A stretch of DNA of 64,000 nt from Pseudomonadota bacterium (lineage in GTDB: Bacteria; Pseudomonadota; Gammaproteobacteria; Burkholderiales; Burkholderiaceae_C). Each line of letters opens with the position of its first letter. Position 1 is the first letter of the stretch. Of this stretch, positions 40,578-49,477 are shown in pieces. The position numbers were made by a program, and so were the translations under genes. The DNA lies in the NCBI GenBank assembly GCA_021799355.1, contig JAJZAQ010000008.1, forward strand, positions 16,721 through 80,720, given 5' to 3'. The notes under the pieces were generated by a model. It was not told the DNA's origin, did no database searches, and saw nothing but the letters and a program-made list of their open reading frames with translations.

Positions 40578-40657
40578 GGCTGCTTGCGAGAGAGCCGGGA
40601 AAAATTGTCTGCCGCGCAGGGCGACATGAGCGCGCGATTGGCTTTACAGTGACGCGC

Positions 40658-42172
40658 ATGTCGTCTGCAGTCATTTCCGCTTTTCCCACCGACGCCGCCG
40701 CGCCGCCGGATGCGACCGAGCTGGCACGCCGCATCCGCTGTGGCGAAATTTCCGCTGCGCAGGCGCTGGAAGAAGCGCTGCAGCGGTGCGATATAGTCAA
40801 CCCGCGCATTCATGCCGTCACGCTCGACTTGCGCCAGCACGCGCGGCAGCAACTGGTCACGGCGACTGCGCTGCAGGGTGCATTCGCCGGTGTGCCGTTT
40901 CTGCTCAAGGATTTGGGCATGGATCTGGCTGGTGTGCCCACCAGCCAGGGCAACGGGCGTATCGCGCAGCGCCCGGCAATGCAGACCGACGCCATCGTGC
41001 GGCGCTGGCAGCAGGCCGGTTTGGTGATTTTTGGCAAAACCAACACGCCGGAACTCGGCTTGAAGGCCGTCACCGAGCCCGTGGCGTTCGGCCCGACGCG
41101 CAATCCGTGGAATACTGGGCACACTCCGGGCGGATCGTCTGGCGGCGCCGCTGCTGCGGTCGCGGCGGGGATCGTGCCCGTGGCGGCGGCGGCCGACGGC
41201 GGCGGGTCGATCCGGATTCCTGCGGCGTATTGCGGGGTGTTCGGCCTGAAACCCTCACGCGGGCGGGTGAGCAGCGCGCCGCAGTTCGACGAGTTGTGGG
41301 AAGGCGCCGTGAGCGCGCACGTCATCTCGCGCTCTGTGCGTGACAGCGCGGCGCTGCTGGATGTGCTCAGTGGCGCCGAGCCGGGCGACCCATTCGTCGT
41401 CGCCCCGCCGCTGCGGCCTTACGCGCAGGAGGTGGGCGCGCCCATCGCACACTTGCGCATTGCGTTGAGCACGGCGTCTCCACTGGGCGCCGCGGTGGAC
41501 CCAGCCTGGTCTGCCGCGGCCACCGAGTGCGCCCACCTGCTGCAGACGCTGGGCCACAGCGTCGAGCAGGTCGATCCGGTCGGCGACGGCATGCAGCTTG
41601 CCCGCGACTACCTCACCATGTATTTCGGCCAGGTGGCGGCGCAATTGCAGTGGTGGCGGCAACAGGGCATCCCGGCCAGGGCGTTCGAGGACGACACCCG
41701 GGCGCTGGCGTTGATGGGGCGCAGCCTGTCGGCCGGCGAGTATGCGCTGTCGCGAGCGCGCTGGAACACGCCGATGCGCGCCCTCGGCCAACTGTTCACC
41801 CGGTTCGATCTCTATCTCACGCCGACGTGCGCCCAGCCCCCGGCGCGCATCGGTGAGCTCAAGCCCGCGGCCTGGCAGCAGCAAGCGCTGCGGCTGGTGC
41901 TGCGCTTCGGCCTGGCTGCGCTGCTGCGGCGCAGCGGCATGGTCGAGCAATTGGCGTTCGACAATCTGCAGCGCACGCCGTTCACCCAGTTGGCCAATCT
42001 CACCGGGGTTCCGGCGATGTCGGTGCCTTGGGGGTTGGATGCCCGCGGGCTGCCGCTCGGTGTGCAGTTCGTCGCCGCATGGGGCCGCGAAGATCTGCTG
42101 CTGCGCCTGGCCAGCCAGTTGGAGCAGGCGCGTCCCTGGGCGCACGCCCGTGCGCCGGTGTTTGCCGCCTGA
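40658..42172 (+). CDS. Amidase signature family amidohydrolase
   Basis: 504 residues from ATG 40658; an in-frame GTG at 40649 is an alternative, and neither has a good ribosome site. The catalytic triad is visible: Lys84 (FLLKDLGMDL), the Gly/Ser loop HTPGGSSGGAAAAVAAG (Ser160/161) and the nucleophile Ser184 (DGGGSIRIPAA). The C-terminal LTGVPAMSVPWGLDARGLPL is typical too. It hydrolyses an amide bond; the substrate is unknown. The prophage end lies only 85 bases upstream, so its native promoter may be displaced. Confidence 0.9.
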   Translation: MSSAVISAFPTDAAAPPDATELARRIRCGEISAAQALEEALQRCDIVNPRIHAVTLDLRQHARQQLVTATALQGAFAGVPFLLKDLGMDLAGVPTSQGNGRIAQRPAMQTDAIVRRWQQAGLVIFGKTNTPELGLKAVTEPVAFGPTRNPWNTGHTPGGSSGGAAAAVAAGIVPVAAAADGGGSIRIPAAYCGVFGLKPSRGRVSSAPQFDELWEGAVSAHVISRSVRDSAALLDVLSGAEPGDPFVVAPPLRPYAQEVGAPIAHLRIALSTASPLGAAVDPAWSAAATECAHLLQTLGHSVEQVDPVGDGMQLARDYLTMYFGQVAAQLQWWRQQGIPARAFEDDTRALALMGRSLSAGEYALSRARWNTPMRALGQLFTRFDLYLTPTCAQPPARIGELKPAAWQQQALRLVLRFGLAALLRRSGMVEQLAFDNLQRTPFTQLANLTGVPAMSVPWGLDARGLPLGVQFVAAWGREDLLLRLASQLEQARPWAHARAPVFAA

Positions 42173-42198
42173 GCCGGCGGTCGGCATCCTCGCGCCGC

Positions 42199-42221
42199 AT
42201 GGCCGGACCGCGCCCGGCCAT
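42199..42221. terminator. Hairpin between convergent genes
   Basis: Perfect 8-bp inverted repeat ATGGCCGG / CCGGCCAT with a 7-base loop, 26 bases after the amidase stop and 11 bases before the end of the convergent membrane gene. There is no T run, so if it ends transcription it does so weakly. Confidence 0.4.
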
Positions 42222-42232
42222 CGCCGCAGCGC

Positions 42233-43435
42233 TCAGGCAGACGCCCAACGCTGTCGAGATTGCAGCAGCACCGTGCCCAGCAGGCGCAGATACACCTGCA
42301 CCGTCTTGGCCTGCACCGCAATCAGCGGGGTCATGAGCGCAAAGTACATCCATGATCCGGCGCTGACGAGCTTGGGCATGACCAGACCGAAAGCAAGAAA
42401 AAACATGCCGAAAACGAAAAACGCCACGCCCGGGCAAATCACGGCAAACGACCCGGCATTGCTTTTCGCCCCGCCGACATAGTCGGTAAAGTAATTCAGC
42501 TGCCGCATGACCGCGTAGCCAATCAGCCCGAACAGCACCTGCAGCGACAGCACCACCGTGGTGAATAGCAGCAAATCGGTCGGATGCCGCGGGTTGCCGA
42601 AGCTGTGCGACAGGCCCATCGACCAGCGGATCCAGGTGATGCCGAGCAGCGTCAGAATGGGGATGAGGATCCACAGGCTGCCCGCAGCGGCCGGGGCGAT
42701 GCCGTGGCGCAAGATGGCATCGAACCCGAGCACGATTTTGACCAGCAGCAGCAACACCGCGGCGCTGGCAAAAAAGATCGACAGCACCATGGCGATGGCG
42801 TTGACCTCGCGGTGATGGCTCATCGCCCCGGGCGCGGCCAGGCCCACGGCCACCATGGCCAGGGCGAAAATCGACACCATCGGCGCCAGCGAGTTGTTTT
42901 CGGCAAAATCGAATTGGGCGTGGACGAACAGCCGCGTGAAGTATCTGCCGAGAATGCGCAGCGCGTAAATGCCCACGGCGAGAAACGCGGCGATCGCTCC
43001 AGGGAACAGCCATTCGACCACGGACCACAGATTCGGCACGAACACCGCACCGAGGACGAAGGCCACGTTGATGCTCATGGCCAGCGTCAGCGGGACGGAC
43101 ATCAGGCCGATTTCGGCGTTGGACGACAGCAGCGTCTGGTACGCCGCCGTTTGCCGGAACAGCCTGAATTCGCGCAGATTCCACGCCAGCAGCCAGAAAT
43201 GCAGCGCGGCAAAGCCGGCGATGGCCAGCAGGTCCAGCGCCAGCAGCGCGGCGACCACGCCGTTGTCGGCCGCGGTGATCGCCGGCCAGAGATGGTTGAA
43301 CGTGACCATCGGCGTGTCCGGGTGCGGCAACAAAAACATGGGATAGAGAAAAAACGACACCGCCAATCCCCCCGCGCCGAGCGCGGCGAGGAAATACATC
43401 GGCGAATAGCGTTCCCGAAGGTTGCTGACCAGCAT
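42233..43435 (-). CDS. Polytopic membrane protein (about ten helices), possibly TDT/SLAC1-like
   Basis: 400 residues from ATG 43435, chosen because AGGAG lies 7 bases upstream; a longer frame exists. About ten hydrophobic helices are seen, among them MYFLAALGAGGLAVSFFLYP, LALDLLAIAGFAALHFWLLA, VSIFALAMVAVGLAA and FGMFFLAFGLVMP. Conserved-looking charged loops include LFVHAQFDFAENNSLAP. I suspect a distant relative of the TDT/SLAC1 anion channel group, but I am not certain. A possible FNR-type half box (TTGATAAACCGCAA, 43541-43554) lies upstream. Confidence 0.65.
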   Translation of the reverse strand: MLVSNLRERYSPMYFLAALGAGGLAVSFFLYPMFLLPHPDTPMVTFNHLWPAITAADNGVVAALLALDLLAIAGFAALHFWLLAWNLREFRLFRQTAAYQTLLSSNAEIGLMSVPLTLAMSINVAFVLGAVFVPNLWSVVEWLFPGAIAAFLAVGIYALRILGRYFTRLFVHAQFDFAENNSLAPMVSIFALAMVAVGLAAPGAMSHHREVNAIAMVLSIFFASAAVLLLLVKIVLGFDAILRHGIAPAAAGSLWILIPILTLLGITWIRWSMGLSHSFGNPRHPTDLLLFTTVVLSLQVLFGLIGYAVMRQLNYFTDYVGGAKSNAGSFAVICPGVAFFVFGMFFLAFGLVMPKLVSAGSWMYFALMTPLIAVQAKTVQVYLRLLGTVLLQSRQRWASA

Positions 43436-43632
43436 CAGAGCGCTCCTGAAAAAACACCCACCCGACCGGCCTAAGGGCTGGCCGGATTGCATTTGGTTAC
43501 AAATGGAGCGTGCAGTCTAGGCAGCCTGCCCCGCAACTTATTGATAAACCGCAATATCTCCAAGGCGCGAAGGGCCTGTGCGGTCAATTCTCCGACGTTT
43601 CCTCGATAGCTGAGTGACTTTTGTCACGCTTC

Positions 43633-44205
43633 TCACGGCTTGGGCCCGTGCGCATCGGGCGGAAAAAACACCTCGCTCACCCACAAGGGCTGGCCGCCGA
43701 AAACGAATGCCGAACGCCGCGCCCAGGGGGATGCGCCGCCCTGTGGCCGCACCGCGGCGGCAAGCCGGCGCAACGGCAGCCCCGGGCGCAGACGTTTGAC
43801 ACGCAGCGCCGTGCGCTGCGTCTGTGCGCGGGTGAACACGGCGTCGCCCACGGGTCTGCTTCCCAGGTGCCGTAACAGACGCCACGGCCCGCGCAGCGCC
43901 TGCAGCGCGCACACGCTGTGGCCGAGAACCCGCGGCACGTCATCGGCCACCAGCAGCACGTCGCGGCGCCAGACCTTGCGCCCGTGCGGCAAACCAAGCA
44001 GACGGTATTCGTCGCGCAGCGCGCGGCCCACGCCCTGACGCAGCAGCCGGAGTTCGAAGCGGCTGCTGCCGGCGCGCAAGCGCCGCGTCAGCGATCCGGC
44101 GTCGGTCAGCCAGCTCTGCAGCCCGCTGCGCCGGGCGCAAGGCAACGCCGGCAGCCAGGTTTCTCTGGCCGGCGCAGGCAGGCGGCGGATGCGATGGAGA
44201 GTCAT
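43633..44205 (-). CDS. ubiC: Chorismate--pyruvate lyase UbiC
   Basis: 190 residues from ATG 44205; a GTG 15 codons earlier is possible. Conserved UbiC features: LLRQGVGRALRDEYRLLGLP, VWRRDVLLVADDVPRVLGHS, a central PVGDAVFTRAQTQRTALRV, and the C-terminal FGGQPLWVSEVFFPPDA with the active-site Glu. It removes pyruvate from chorismate to give 4-hydroxybenzoate, the first step of ubiquinone synthesis, in the cytoplasm. The 197-bp region between it and the membrane gene holds a GTGAC-TTTT-GTCAC palindrome (43614-43627). Confidence 0.88.
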   Translation of the reverse strand: MTLHRIRRLPAPARETWLPALPCARRSGLQSWLTDAGSLTRRLRAGSSRFELRLLRQGVGRALRDEYRLLGLPHGRKVWRRDVLLVADDVPRVLGHSVCALQALRGPWRLLRHLGSRPVGDAVFTRAQTQRTALRVKRLRPGLPLRRLAAAVRPQGGASPWARRSAFVFGGQPLWVSEVFFPPDAHGPKP

Positions 44206-44296
44206 GCGGGACGGGAGCAAGCCCGCCATTGTCGCTGCATCCCGCGGCACGACCTGCGGGTCATGGCCGGGCGGGGGTGTGGGCGCTCACACGTTC

Positions 44297-44962
44297 TCAG
44301 CCGACATGCTTGGCGAAAAACGCCAGCGCGCGCTCGCGCGCCAGCCGGGCGGCGGCAGCGTCGTAGCTCGGTCGAGCGTCGCAGTTGAAACCGTGGTCGG
44401 CATCGTAGACGTAAAACTCGGCGGTGGGATTGGCCGCGCGCACGGCTTCGCGGTCGGCGGCGGAAATGTGCGCGTCGCGCAGGCCGTAATGAAACTGCAA
44501 CGGGCCCTTGGCCGGCTCGCCGACGAGCTGCACATTGCGCCCGCCGTAATAACTCACCGCCGGCAACCCGGCGCGGATCGCTGCCAGGTAGGCGATGGTG
44601 CCGCCCCAGCAGAAGCCGACGACGCCGACCTTGCCGGCCACGGCGGCCGCCTGCGCTGCGGCCAGCACCCCGGCCAGCGCGCGATCCATGCCGAGCGCGG
44701 CAACGAGTTCCAGCCCCTTCTGCACGCCCTGCGCGTCGTAGTTCAGCTCGACCTGCGGTTGCACGCTGTCGAACACCGCCGGGGCAATGGCCAGATACCC
44801 TGCTGCGGCATAGCCATCGGCCACGCTGCGGATGTGCGCGTTGACCCCGAAAATTTCCTGCACGACGACGATGCCGCCGCGCGGCTTGCCTTGCGGCTCG
44901 GCGACATAGGCGCTGATCGTCTGGCCGTCTGCGGTGTGCAACGTCTGGGTGTGATGTGACAT
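44297..44962 (-). CDS. Dienelactone hydrolase family protein
   Basis: 221 residues from ATG 44962 with AAGGAG 5 bases upstream. Alpha/beta-hydrolase with nucleophile Cys118 in VGFCWGGTIAYLA, the conserved VVVQEIFGVNAHIRSVAD segment (Glu of the family), Asp in HYGLRDAHI, and His in VYDADHGFNCDARPSY. This set (Cys instead of Ser) is the dienelactone hydrolase type. It may act in chloroaromatic breakdown or as a general esterase; the substrate is not deducible here. Confidence 0.9.
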   Translation of the reverse strand: MSHHTQTLHTADGQTISAYVAEPQGKPRGGIVVVQEIFGVNAHIRSVADGYAAAGYLAIAPAVFDSVQPQVELNYDAQGVQKGLELVAALGMDRALAGVLAAAQAAAVAGKVGVVGFCWGGTIAYLAAIRAGLPAVSYYGGRNVQLVGEPAKGPLQFHYGLRDAHISAADREAVRAANPTAEFYVYDADHGFNCDARPSYDAAAARLARERALAFFAKHVG

Positions 44963-45048
44963 GTCTGCTCCTTCAGGTGAAAACGCAGACTGCATTGTCC
45001 TGCGCCGCCGCGCGTCCTGCCACGACGCGCCCTTTTCGCCTGCCGTGC

Positions 45049-45960
45049 TCACAGCAGTTGCACGCCGTCGAGGCGGCTGGCGATGCTCTGCCGCGCGATG
45101 TCGACGAAGTCGTGCACATACGGCCGCTGGCCGAGCTCGGCCGGCACCGTGGCGTACAGCTCGCTCCATAGGCCGCGCGCGCCGATGCGCCGCGCCTGCA
45201 CGTAGCCGCTGTCCACCGCCGGTTTGAGCGCCCAGTTGGGCAGCGCGGCCACGCCACGGCGGCTGGCGACGAGCTGCAGGATGGCGATCGTCAGCTCCGC
45301 GGTGCGCCGCGGCAGGCGGATCCCGGCAGGGCGCAGCACTTCACGGATCAGATCGATGCGCTCCTCCGGCGCCGGGTAGGTGATGAGGGTTTGCCCCTGC
45401 AGATCGGCAGCGCGCACCGTGCGCCTGGCGCACAACGCATGTCCGGGCGGCAGCGCCAGCAGGATCTCGAAGCGGAACAGCGGCAGCGACGTCCATTGCC
45501 GCCCCGCCGGACGCAGCGCGCCGATGACCATGTCGGCCTTGCCGTCGTCGAGCAGGGTCTGCGGGTCGCGGTGAAACCCGGACACCAGATCGACCTCGAC
45601 GTCGGGCCAGCGCTGGCGGAACGCATCCATCACCGGCATGAGCCACTCGAAACAGGTATGGCATTCCAGCACCAGCCGCAGGCTGCCGCGGGTGTCGCCC
45701 TGGATGCGTTGCAGATCGAGCTCGGCAGCACGCTGCGCCTCGCGTATCTGCCGTGCCAGCGCCAGCAGGCGTTCGCCCGCCGGGGTGAAGCGCAGCCCGC
45801 GGGCATCGCGCCGCAGCAACGGCAGGCCGTAATGCCGCTCCAGCGCGCGCAACTGGTGCGATAGCGCCGACGGTGTCAGATGCACCGTCTGCGCCGCGGT
45901 GTTGATCCGCCCGGTTTCGGCAATGGCCAGTAAAGAACGCAGATGTCGCAGTTCGAGCAT
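45049..45960 (-). CDS. metR: MetR, LysR-type activator of methionine biosynthesis
   Basis: 303 residues from ATG 45960 (an upstream TTG frame extension is not used). The N-terminal [23 protein letters not shown], then [20 protein letters not shown], is the MetR type, followed by a LysR substrate-binding domain. It is divergent from metE, the arrangement known from many Proteobacteria. A perfect MetR box lies between the two genes. Homocysteine is the known co-inducer of the family. Confidence 0.9.
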   Translation of the reverse strand: MLELRHLRSLLAIAETGRINTAAQTVHLTPSALSHQLRALERHYGLPLLRRDARGLRFTPAGERLLALARQIREAQRAAELDLQRIQGDTRGSLRLVLECHTCFEWLMPVMDAFRQRWPDVEVDLVSGFHRDPQTLLDDGKADMVIGALRPAGRQWTSLPLFRFEILLALPPGHALCARRTVRAADLQGQTLITYPAPEERIDLIREVLRPAGIRLPRRTAELTIAILQLVASRRGVAALPNWALKPAVDSGYVQARRIGARGLWSELYATVPAELGQRPYVHDFVDIARQSIASRLDGVQLL

Positions 45961-45972
45961 GTCAGACAAAGT

Positions 45973-45985
45973 TGAATTTCATTCA
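45973..45985. promoter_or_regulatory. MetR operator in the metR-metE intergenic region
   Basis: TGAATTTCATTCA, an exact match to the MetR consensus TGAA-N5-TTCA, 12 bases upstream of metR and 88 bases upstream of metE. A possible metE promoter follows (TTGATT, 17 bases, CACACT, from about 46009). Confidence 0.82.
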
Positions 45986-46073
45986 TCCTAGCGCGAAAAA
46001 ACATCGCTTGATTCAATCCGGCGTACATCGCACACTGGCAGGCCCGATTGAGATTGAATCTGCAACGACTGCC

Positions 46074-48452
46074 ATGACCATCACCACACACGTCCTCGGT
46101 TATCCCCGCATCGGCCCGCAGCGCGAACTCAAATTCGCCCTCGAAAGCTTCTGGCAGGGCAAGAGCGACGCCGCCGCGCTGCAGGCCACCGCGGCACGGC
46201 TGCGCGCGGCCAACTGGCGCGCACAGCGCGACGCCGGGCTGCGCTTTGCCACCGTCGGCGACTTTGCGCTGTACGACCATGTGCTCGACACCGCCGCGCT
46301 GCTGGGTGCACTGCCGGCGCGTTTCGGCTTCGATGCAGCCACCCTCGGCCTGGAGCAGATGTTCGCGCTGGCCCGCGGCAATGCGGCGCAGCCGGCGATG
46401 GAAATGACCAAGTGGTTCGACACCAACTACCACTACCTCGTGCCCGAGCTCGACGCCCAGACCCGTTTCGACGGCGGCGCCCCGTGGCTGTTCGACCGCG
46501 TGCGCGAAGCGCAGCAGGCCGGACATACGGCCAAGCCGGTGCTGCTCGGGCCGCTGAGCTTTTTGTGGCTGGCCAAATCGCACCAGCCGGGGTTCGACCG
46601 GTTGAGCCTGGCCGCGCCACTGTCGGCAGCCTACGCCCGGGTGCTGGCGGCGCTGGCCGCCCTCGGCGTGGACTGGGTGCAGCTCGACGAGCCGGCACTC
46701 ACCCTCGATCTGCCCGTCGCTTGGCGCGACGCCCTGCCCGCGCTGTACGCCGCGATTGCGGCGCAGCCCGGCGCGCAACGGCCGCGGCTGCTGCTGACCA
46801 CGTACTTCGAATCGATCAGCCTGGCCCCGGCGACGGTGGCGACGCTGCCGGTCGACGGCGTGCACCTGGATCTGGTGCGTGCGCCGCAGCAGTGGGCGCA
46901 ATGGGCGCACGCGCTGCCGCCGCACTGGGTGCTGTCGGCCGGGGTGATCGACGGGCGCAACGTCTGGCGCAGCGATCTGCGCGCACTGCTCGATACACTG
47001 CAACCGCTGCACGCCGCGCTGGGCGAGCGCCTGTGGCTGGCGCCGTCGTGCTCGCTGCTGCACGTGCCAGTCAGCCTGGCCGGCGAGGACGGCTCGCGGC
47101 TGAACCCGGAAGTGCGCCCCTGGCTGGCGTTTGCCGCGGAAAAGCTCGGCGAGCTGCAGGTGCTGGCCAGCGCGCTCGACGGCGGCGAGACGGCGGTGCA
47201 GGAGGCGCTGCAGGCCAACGCCGCCGCGTTGCAGTCGCGCCGCGACAACCCGCGCATCACCCTGCCGCAGGTGCGCCGGCGGGTGCAGGAGCTGACCGCG
47301 GCCGACTCCCGCCGCGCGTCGCCGTATGCCCAGCGCATCGTGGCACAACGCGCGCGGCTGCACCTGCCGCTGCTGCCGACCACGACCATCGGTTCGTTCC
47401 CGCAAACCGCCGACATCCGCGCCGCGCGCGCTGCCTGGCGGCGCGGCGAGTTGCGCCACACCGACTATCTGCAGCGCATGCGTGAGGAAATCCGCAGCGT
47501 CATCCGCCGCCAGGAAGACATCGGGCTGGACGTGCTCGTGCACGGCGAGGCCGAGCGCAACGACATGGTCGAATTCTTCGGCGAGCAGCTCTGGGGCTAC
47601 ACCTTCAGCAGCAACGGCTGGGTGCAAAGCTACGGCTCACGCTGCGTCAAGCCGCCCATTCTCTGGGGCGACGTCTGGCGGCCCGAGCCGATGACCGTGG
47701 ACACCGCGCGCTATGCGCAGTCGCTGACGGACAAGCCGGTCAAAGGCATGCTCACCGGGCCGATCACCCTGCTGCAGTGGAGCTTCGTGCGCGACGATCT
47801 GCCGCGCGAAGACGTGGCGATGCAGCTGGCGCTGGCCGTGCGCGACGAGGTCGACGACCTGCAGCGCGCAGGCATCGCCATCATCCAGATCGACGAGCCT
47901 GCCTTCCGCGAAGGGCTGCCGCTCAAACATGCGCAGCGGCCGGCGTATCTGGACTGGGCGGTGCGCGCCTTCGGCGTGGCCTCGGCAGTGGCGCACGACG
48001 ACACCCAGATCCACACGCATATGTGCTATTCGGAGTTCAATGACATCCTGCCGTCGATCGCCGCGCTCGACGCCGACGTGCTGACCATCGAAACCTCGCG
48101 TTCGAACATGGAACTGCTCGACGCCTTCGGTGCGTTCGCCTACCCCAACGACATCGGCCCCGGGGTGTACGACATCCACTCGCCGCGCGTGCCCAGCGCG
48201 CAAAGCATGGCCGAGCTACTGCGCCGCGCCGCGCAGGTGATTCCGGTGCAGCGCCTGTGGGTCAACCCCGACTGCGGGCTGAAGACCCGCGGCTGGCCCG
48301 AAACCGACGCGGCGCTGCGCGAAATGGTCGCCGCCGCCCACCTGCTGCGGCGCGAACTCGAACGCCTTGGCCATCTCGCCGCGCCGCTGCCGGCAACGGC
48401 ACCTCAGCCCGCAGCCGTGCGCAGCACCTGCTGCGCCAGCGACAGCGCCTGA
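46074..48452 (+). CDS. metE: Cobalamin-independent methionine synthase MetE
   Basis: 792 residues from ATG 46074 ([20 protein letters not shown]). The two-domain enzyme transfers the methyl group of methyl-tetrahydropteroyl-triglutamate to homocysteine. Zinc ligands are visible in the C-terminal barrel: His and Cys of THMCYSEF, and Cys of [11 protein letters not shown]. The active-site stretch [19 protein letters not shown] is intact. It is regulated by MetR through the box at 45973. The last 49 bases overlap the convergent kinase gene. Confidence 0.95.
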   Translation: MTITTHVLGYPRIGPQRELKFALESFWQGKSDAAALQATAARLRAANWRAQRDAGLRFATVGDFALYDHVLDTAALLGALPARFGFDAATLGLEQMFALARGNAAQPAMEMTKWFDTNYHYLVPELDAQTRFDGGAPWLFDRVREAQQAGHTAKPVLLGPLSFLWLAKSHQPGFDRLSLAAPLSAAYARVLAALAALGVDWVQLDEPALTLDLPVAWRDALPALYAAIAAQPGAQRPRLLLTTYFESISLAPATVATLPVDGVHLDLVRAPQQWAQWAHALPPHWVLSAGVIDGRNVWRSDLRALLDTLQPLHAALGERLWLAPSCSLLHVPVSLAGEDGSRLNPEVRPWLAFAAEKLGELQVLASALDGGETAVQEALQANAAALQSRRDNPRITLPQVRRRVQELTAADSRRASPYAQRIVAQRARLHLPLLPTTTIGSFPQTADIRAARAAWRRGELRHTDYLQRMREEIRSVIRRQEDIGLDVLVHGEAERNDMVEFFGEQLWGYTFSSNGWVQSYGSRCVKPPILWGDVWRPEPMTVDTARYAQSLTDKPVKGMLTGPITLLQWSFVRDDLPREDVAMQLALAVRDEVDDLQRAGIAIIQIDEPAFREGLPLKHAQRPAYLDWAVRAFGVASAVAHDDTQIHTHMCYSEFNDILPSIAALDADVLTIETSRSNMELLDAFGAFAYPNDIGPGVYDIHSPRVPSAQSMAELLRRAAQVIPVQRLWVNPDCGLKTRGWPETDAALREMVAAAHLLRRELERLGHLAAPLPATAPQPAAVRSTCCASDSA

Positions 48453-49333
48453 CGCGCGTAGCCGCCGCCGAACAGCAGGGCGTGGTTGAGCAGGTGGTAG
48501 AGCTGGTACACCGCGCGTCGCCGTGCATACCCCGGGTGCAGCCCGCGGCCGGCGGCACGGTACGCTGGCCAGAAACCCGGCGGCGGCGCACCGAACAGTT
48601 CCATCATCGCCAGATCGGCCTCGGCGTCGCCGATGGCCACCGCGGGGTCGAAAATCACCGCGCTGCCATCGGCCAGCATGCCCCAGTTGCCACTCCACAA
48701 ATCGCCGTGGAGCAGGCTGGGCTGCGGCACATGGCCGTCGTCGAACAACGCCGGCCAGCGCTGCATCACTGCCTCCACGGCGGCGCACAGCGCGGCATGC
48801 GACGGATCGGCAGCCAGCAGCCGCCGGCACATCGCGTCCAGCCGCTGGCCGCAGAAAAAATCCACCCACTCGGCATGCGGGGAATTGCTCTGCGGCGTGG
48901 CGCCGATCCAGTTGTCGCGCCGCCAGCCGAAGCGCACGCCCGCCGGCAGGGCCGGCGGTGCCGCCGCGTGCAGTGCCGCCAGCGCCGCGCCCAGCCGCGC
49001 GCCGAATCCTGCGTCCGGCGCACGCAGATCCAGCCACTCCAACGCCAGCAGCGTCACGCCCTGCGCTGCGGCGTCGTCCAGCGCGAGCACGGCGGGCACG
49101 CGCACCGTGGCAGTGGCCGCCAGCGCGCGCAGACCGTCGGCCTCGGCGTGCAGCACCTCCGCGCGCGCGAGCGGCACCGTCTTGACGAACGCCGCCGCCC
49201 CGCTTCCACTCACCCGCCAGGTGGCGCAAAATCCGCTGGCGTGCAGCGGCTGCGCACGCAATCCCCTGCCGAGCACAGGGATTAACCCGCGCTCCAGCCC
49301 GGACGGAATCGGCTGCGCAGAACGGTTCGGCAT
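48404..49333 (-). CDS. Fructosamine-kinase / aminoglycoside-phosphotransferase family protein
   Basis: 309 residues from ATG 49333. Kinase-like fold: N-lobe [20 protein letters not shown] with the ATP-binding Lys, then [20 protein letters not shown] (a hallmark of fructosamine kinases), catalytic loop [12 protein letters not shown] and metal-binding [20 protein letters not shown]. It probably repairs glycated proteins by phosphorylating ketoamines. The gene converges with metE and overlaps its last 49 bases. Confidence 0.88.
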   Translation of the reverse strand: MPNRSAQPIPSGLERGLIPVLGRGLRAQPLHASGFCATWRVSGSGAAAFVKTVPLARAEVLHAEADGLRALAATATVRVPAVLALDDAAAQGVTLLALEWLDLRAPDAGFGARLGAALAALHAAAPPALPAGVRFGWRRDNWIGATPQSNSPHAEWVDFFCGQRLDAMCRRLLAADPSHAALCAAVEAVMQRWPALFDDGHVPQPSLLHGDLWSGNWGMLADGSAVIFDPAVAIGDAEADLAMMELFGAPPPGFWPAYRAAGRGLHPGYARRRAVYQLYHLLNHALLFGGGYARQALSLAQQVLRTAAG

Positions 49334-49477
49334 GGCAAGACGCTTTGCGTCAGCGCAAGGTCGCACCGCGGCAGACCGCGCGCCGTCAGGCAAAAAACAG
49401 GAAACTGTCGGATAAAACGGTTTACATTGTGCAGAATTGTCAACCTGCCCGACAGGTGCCGACTGTTGCTCCCCACC

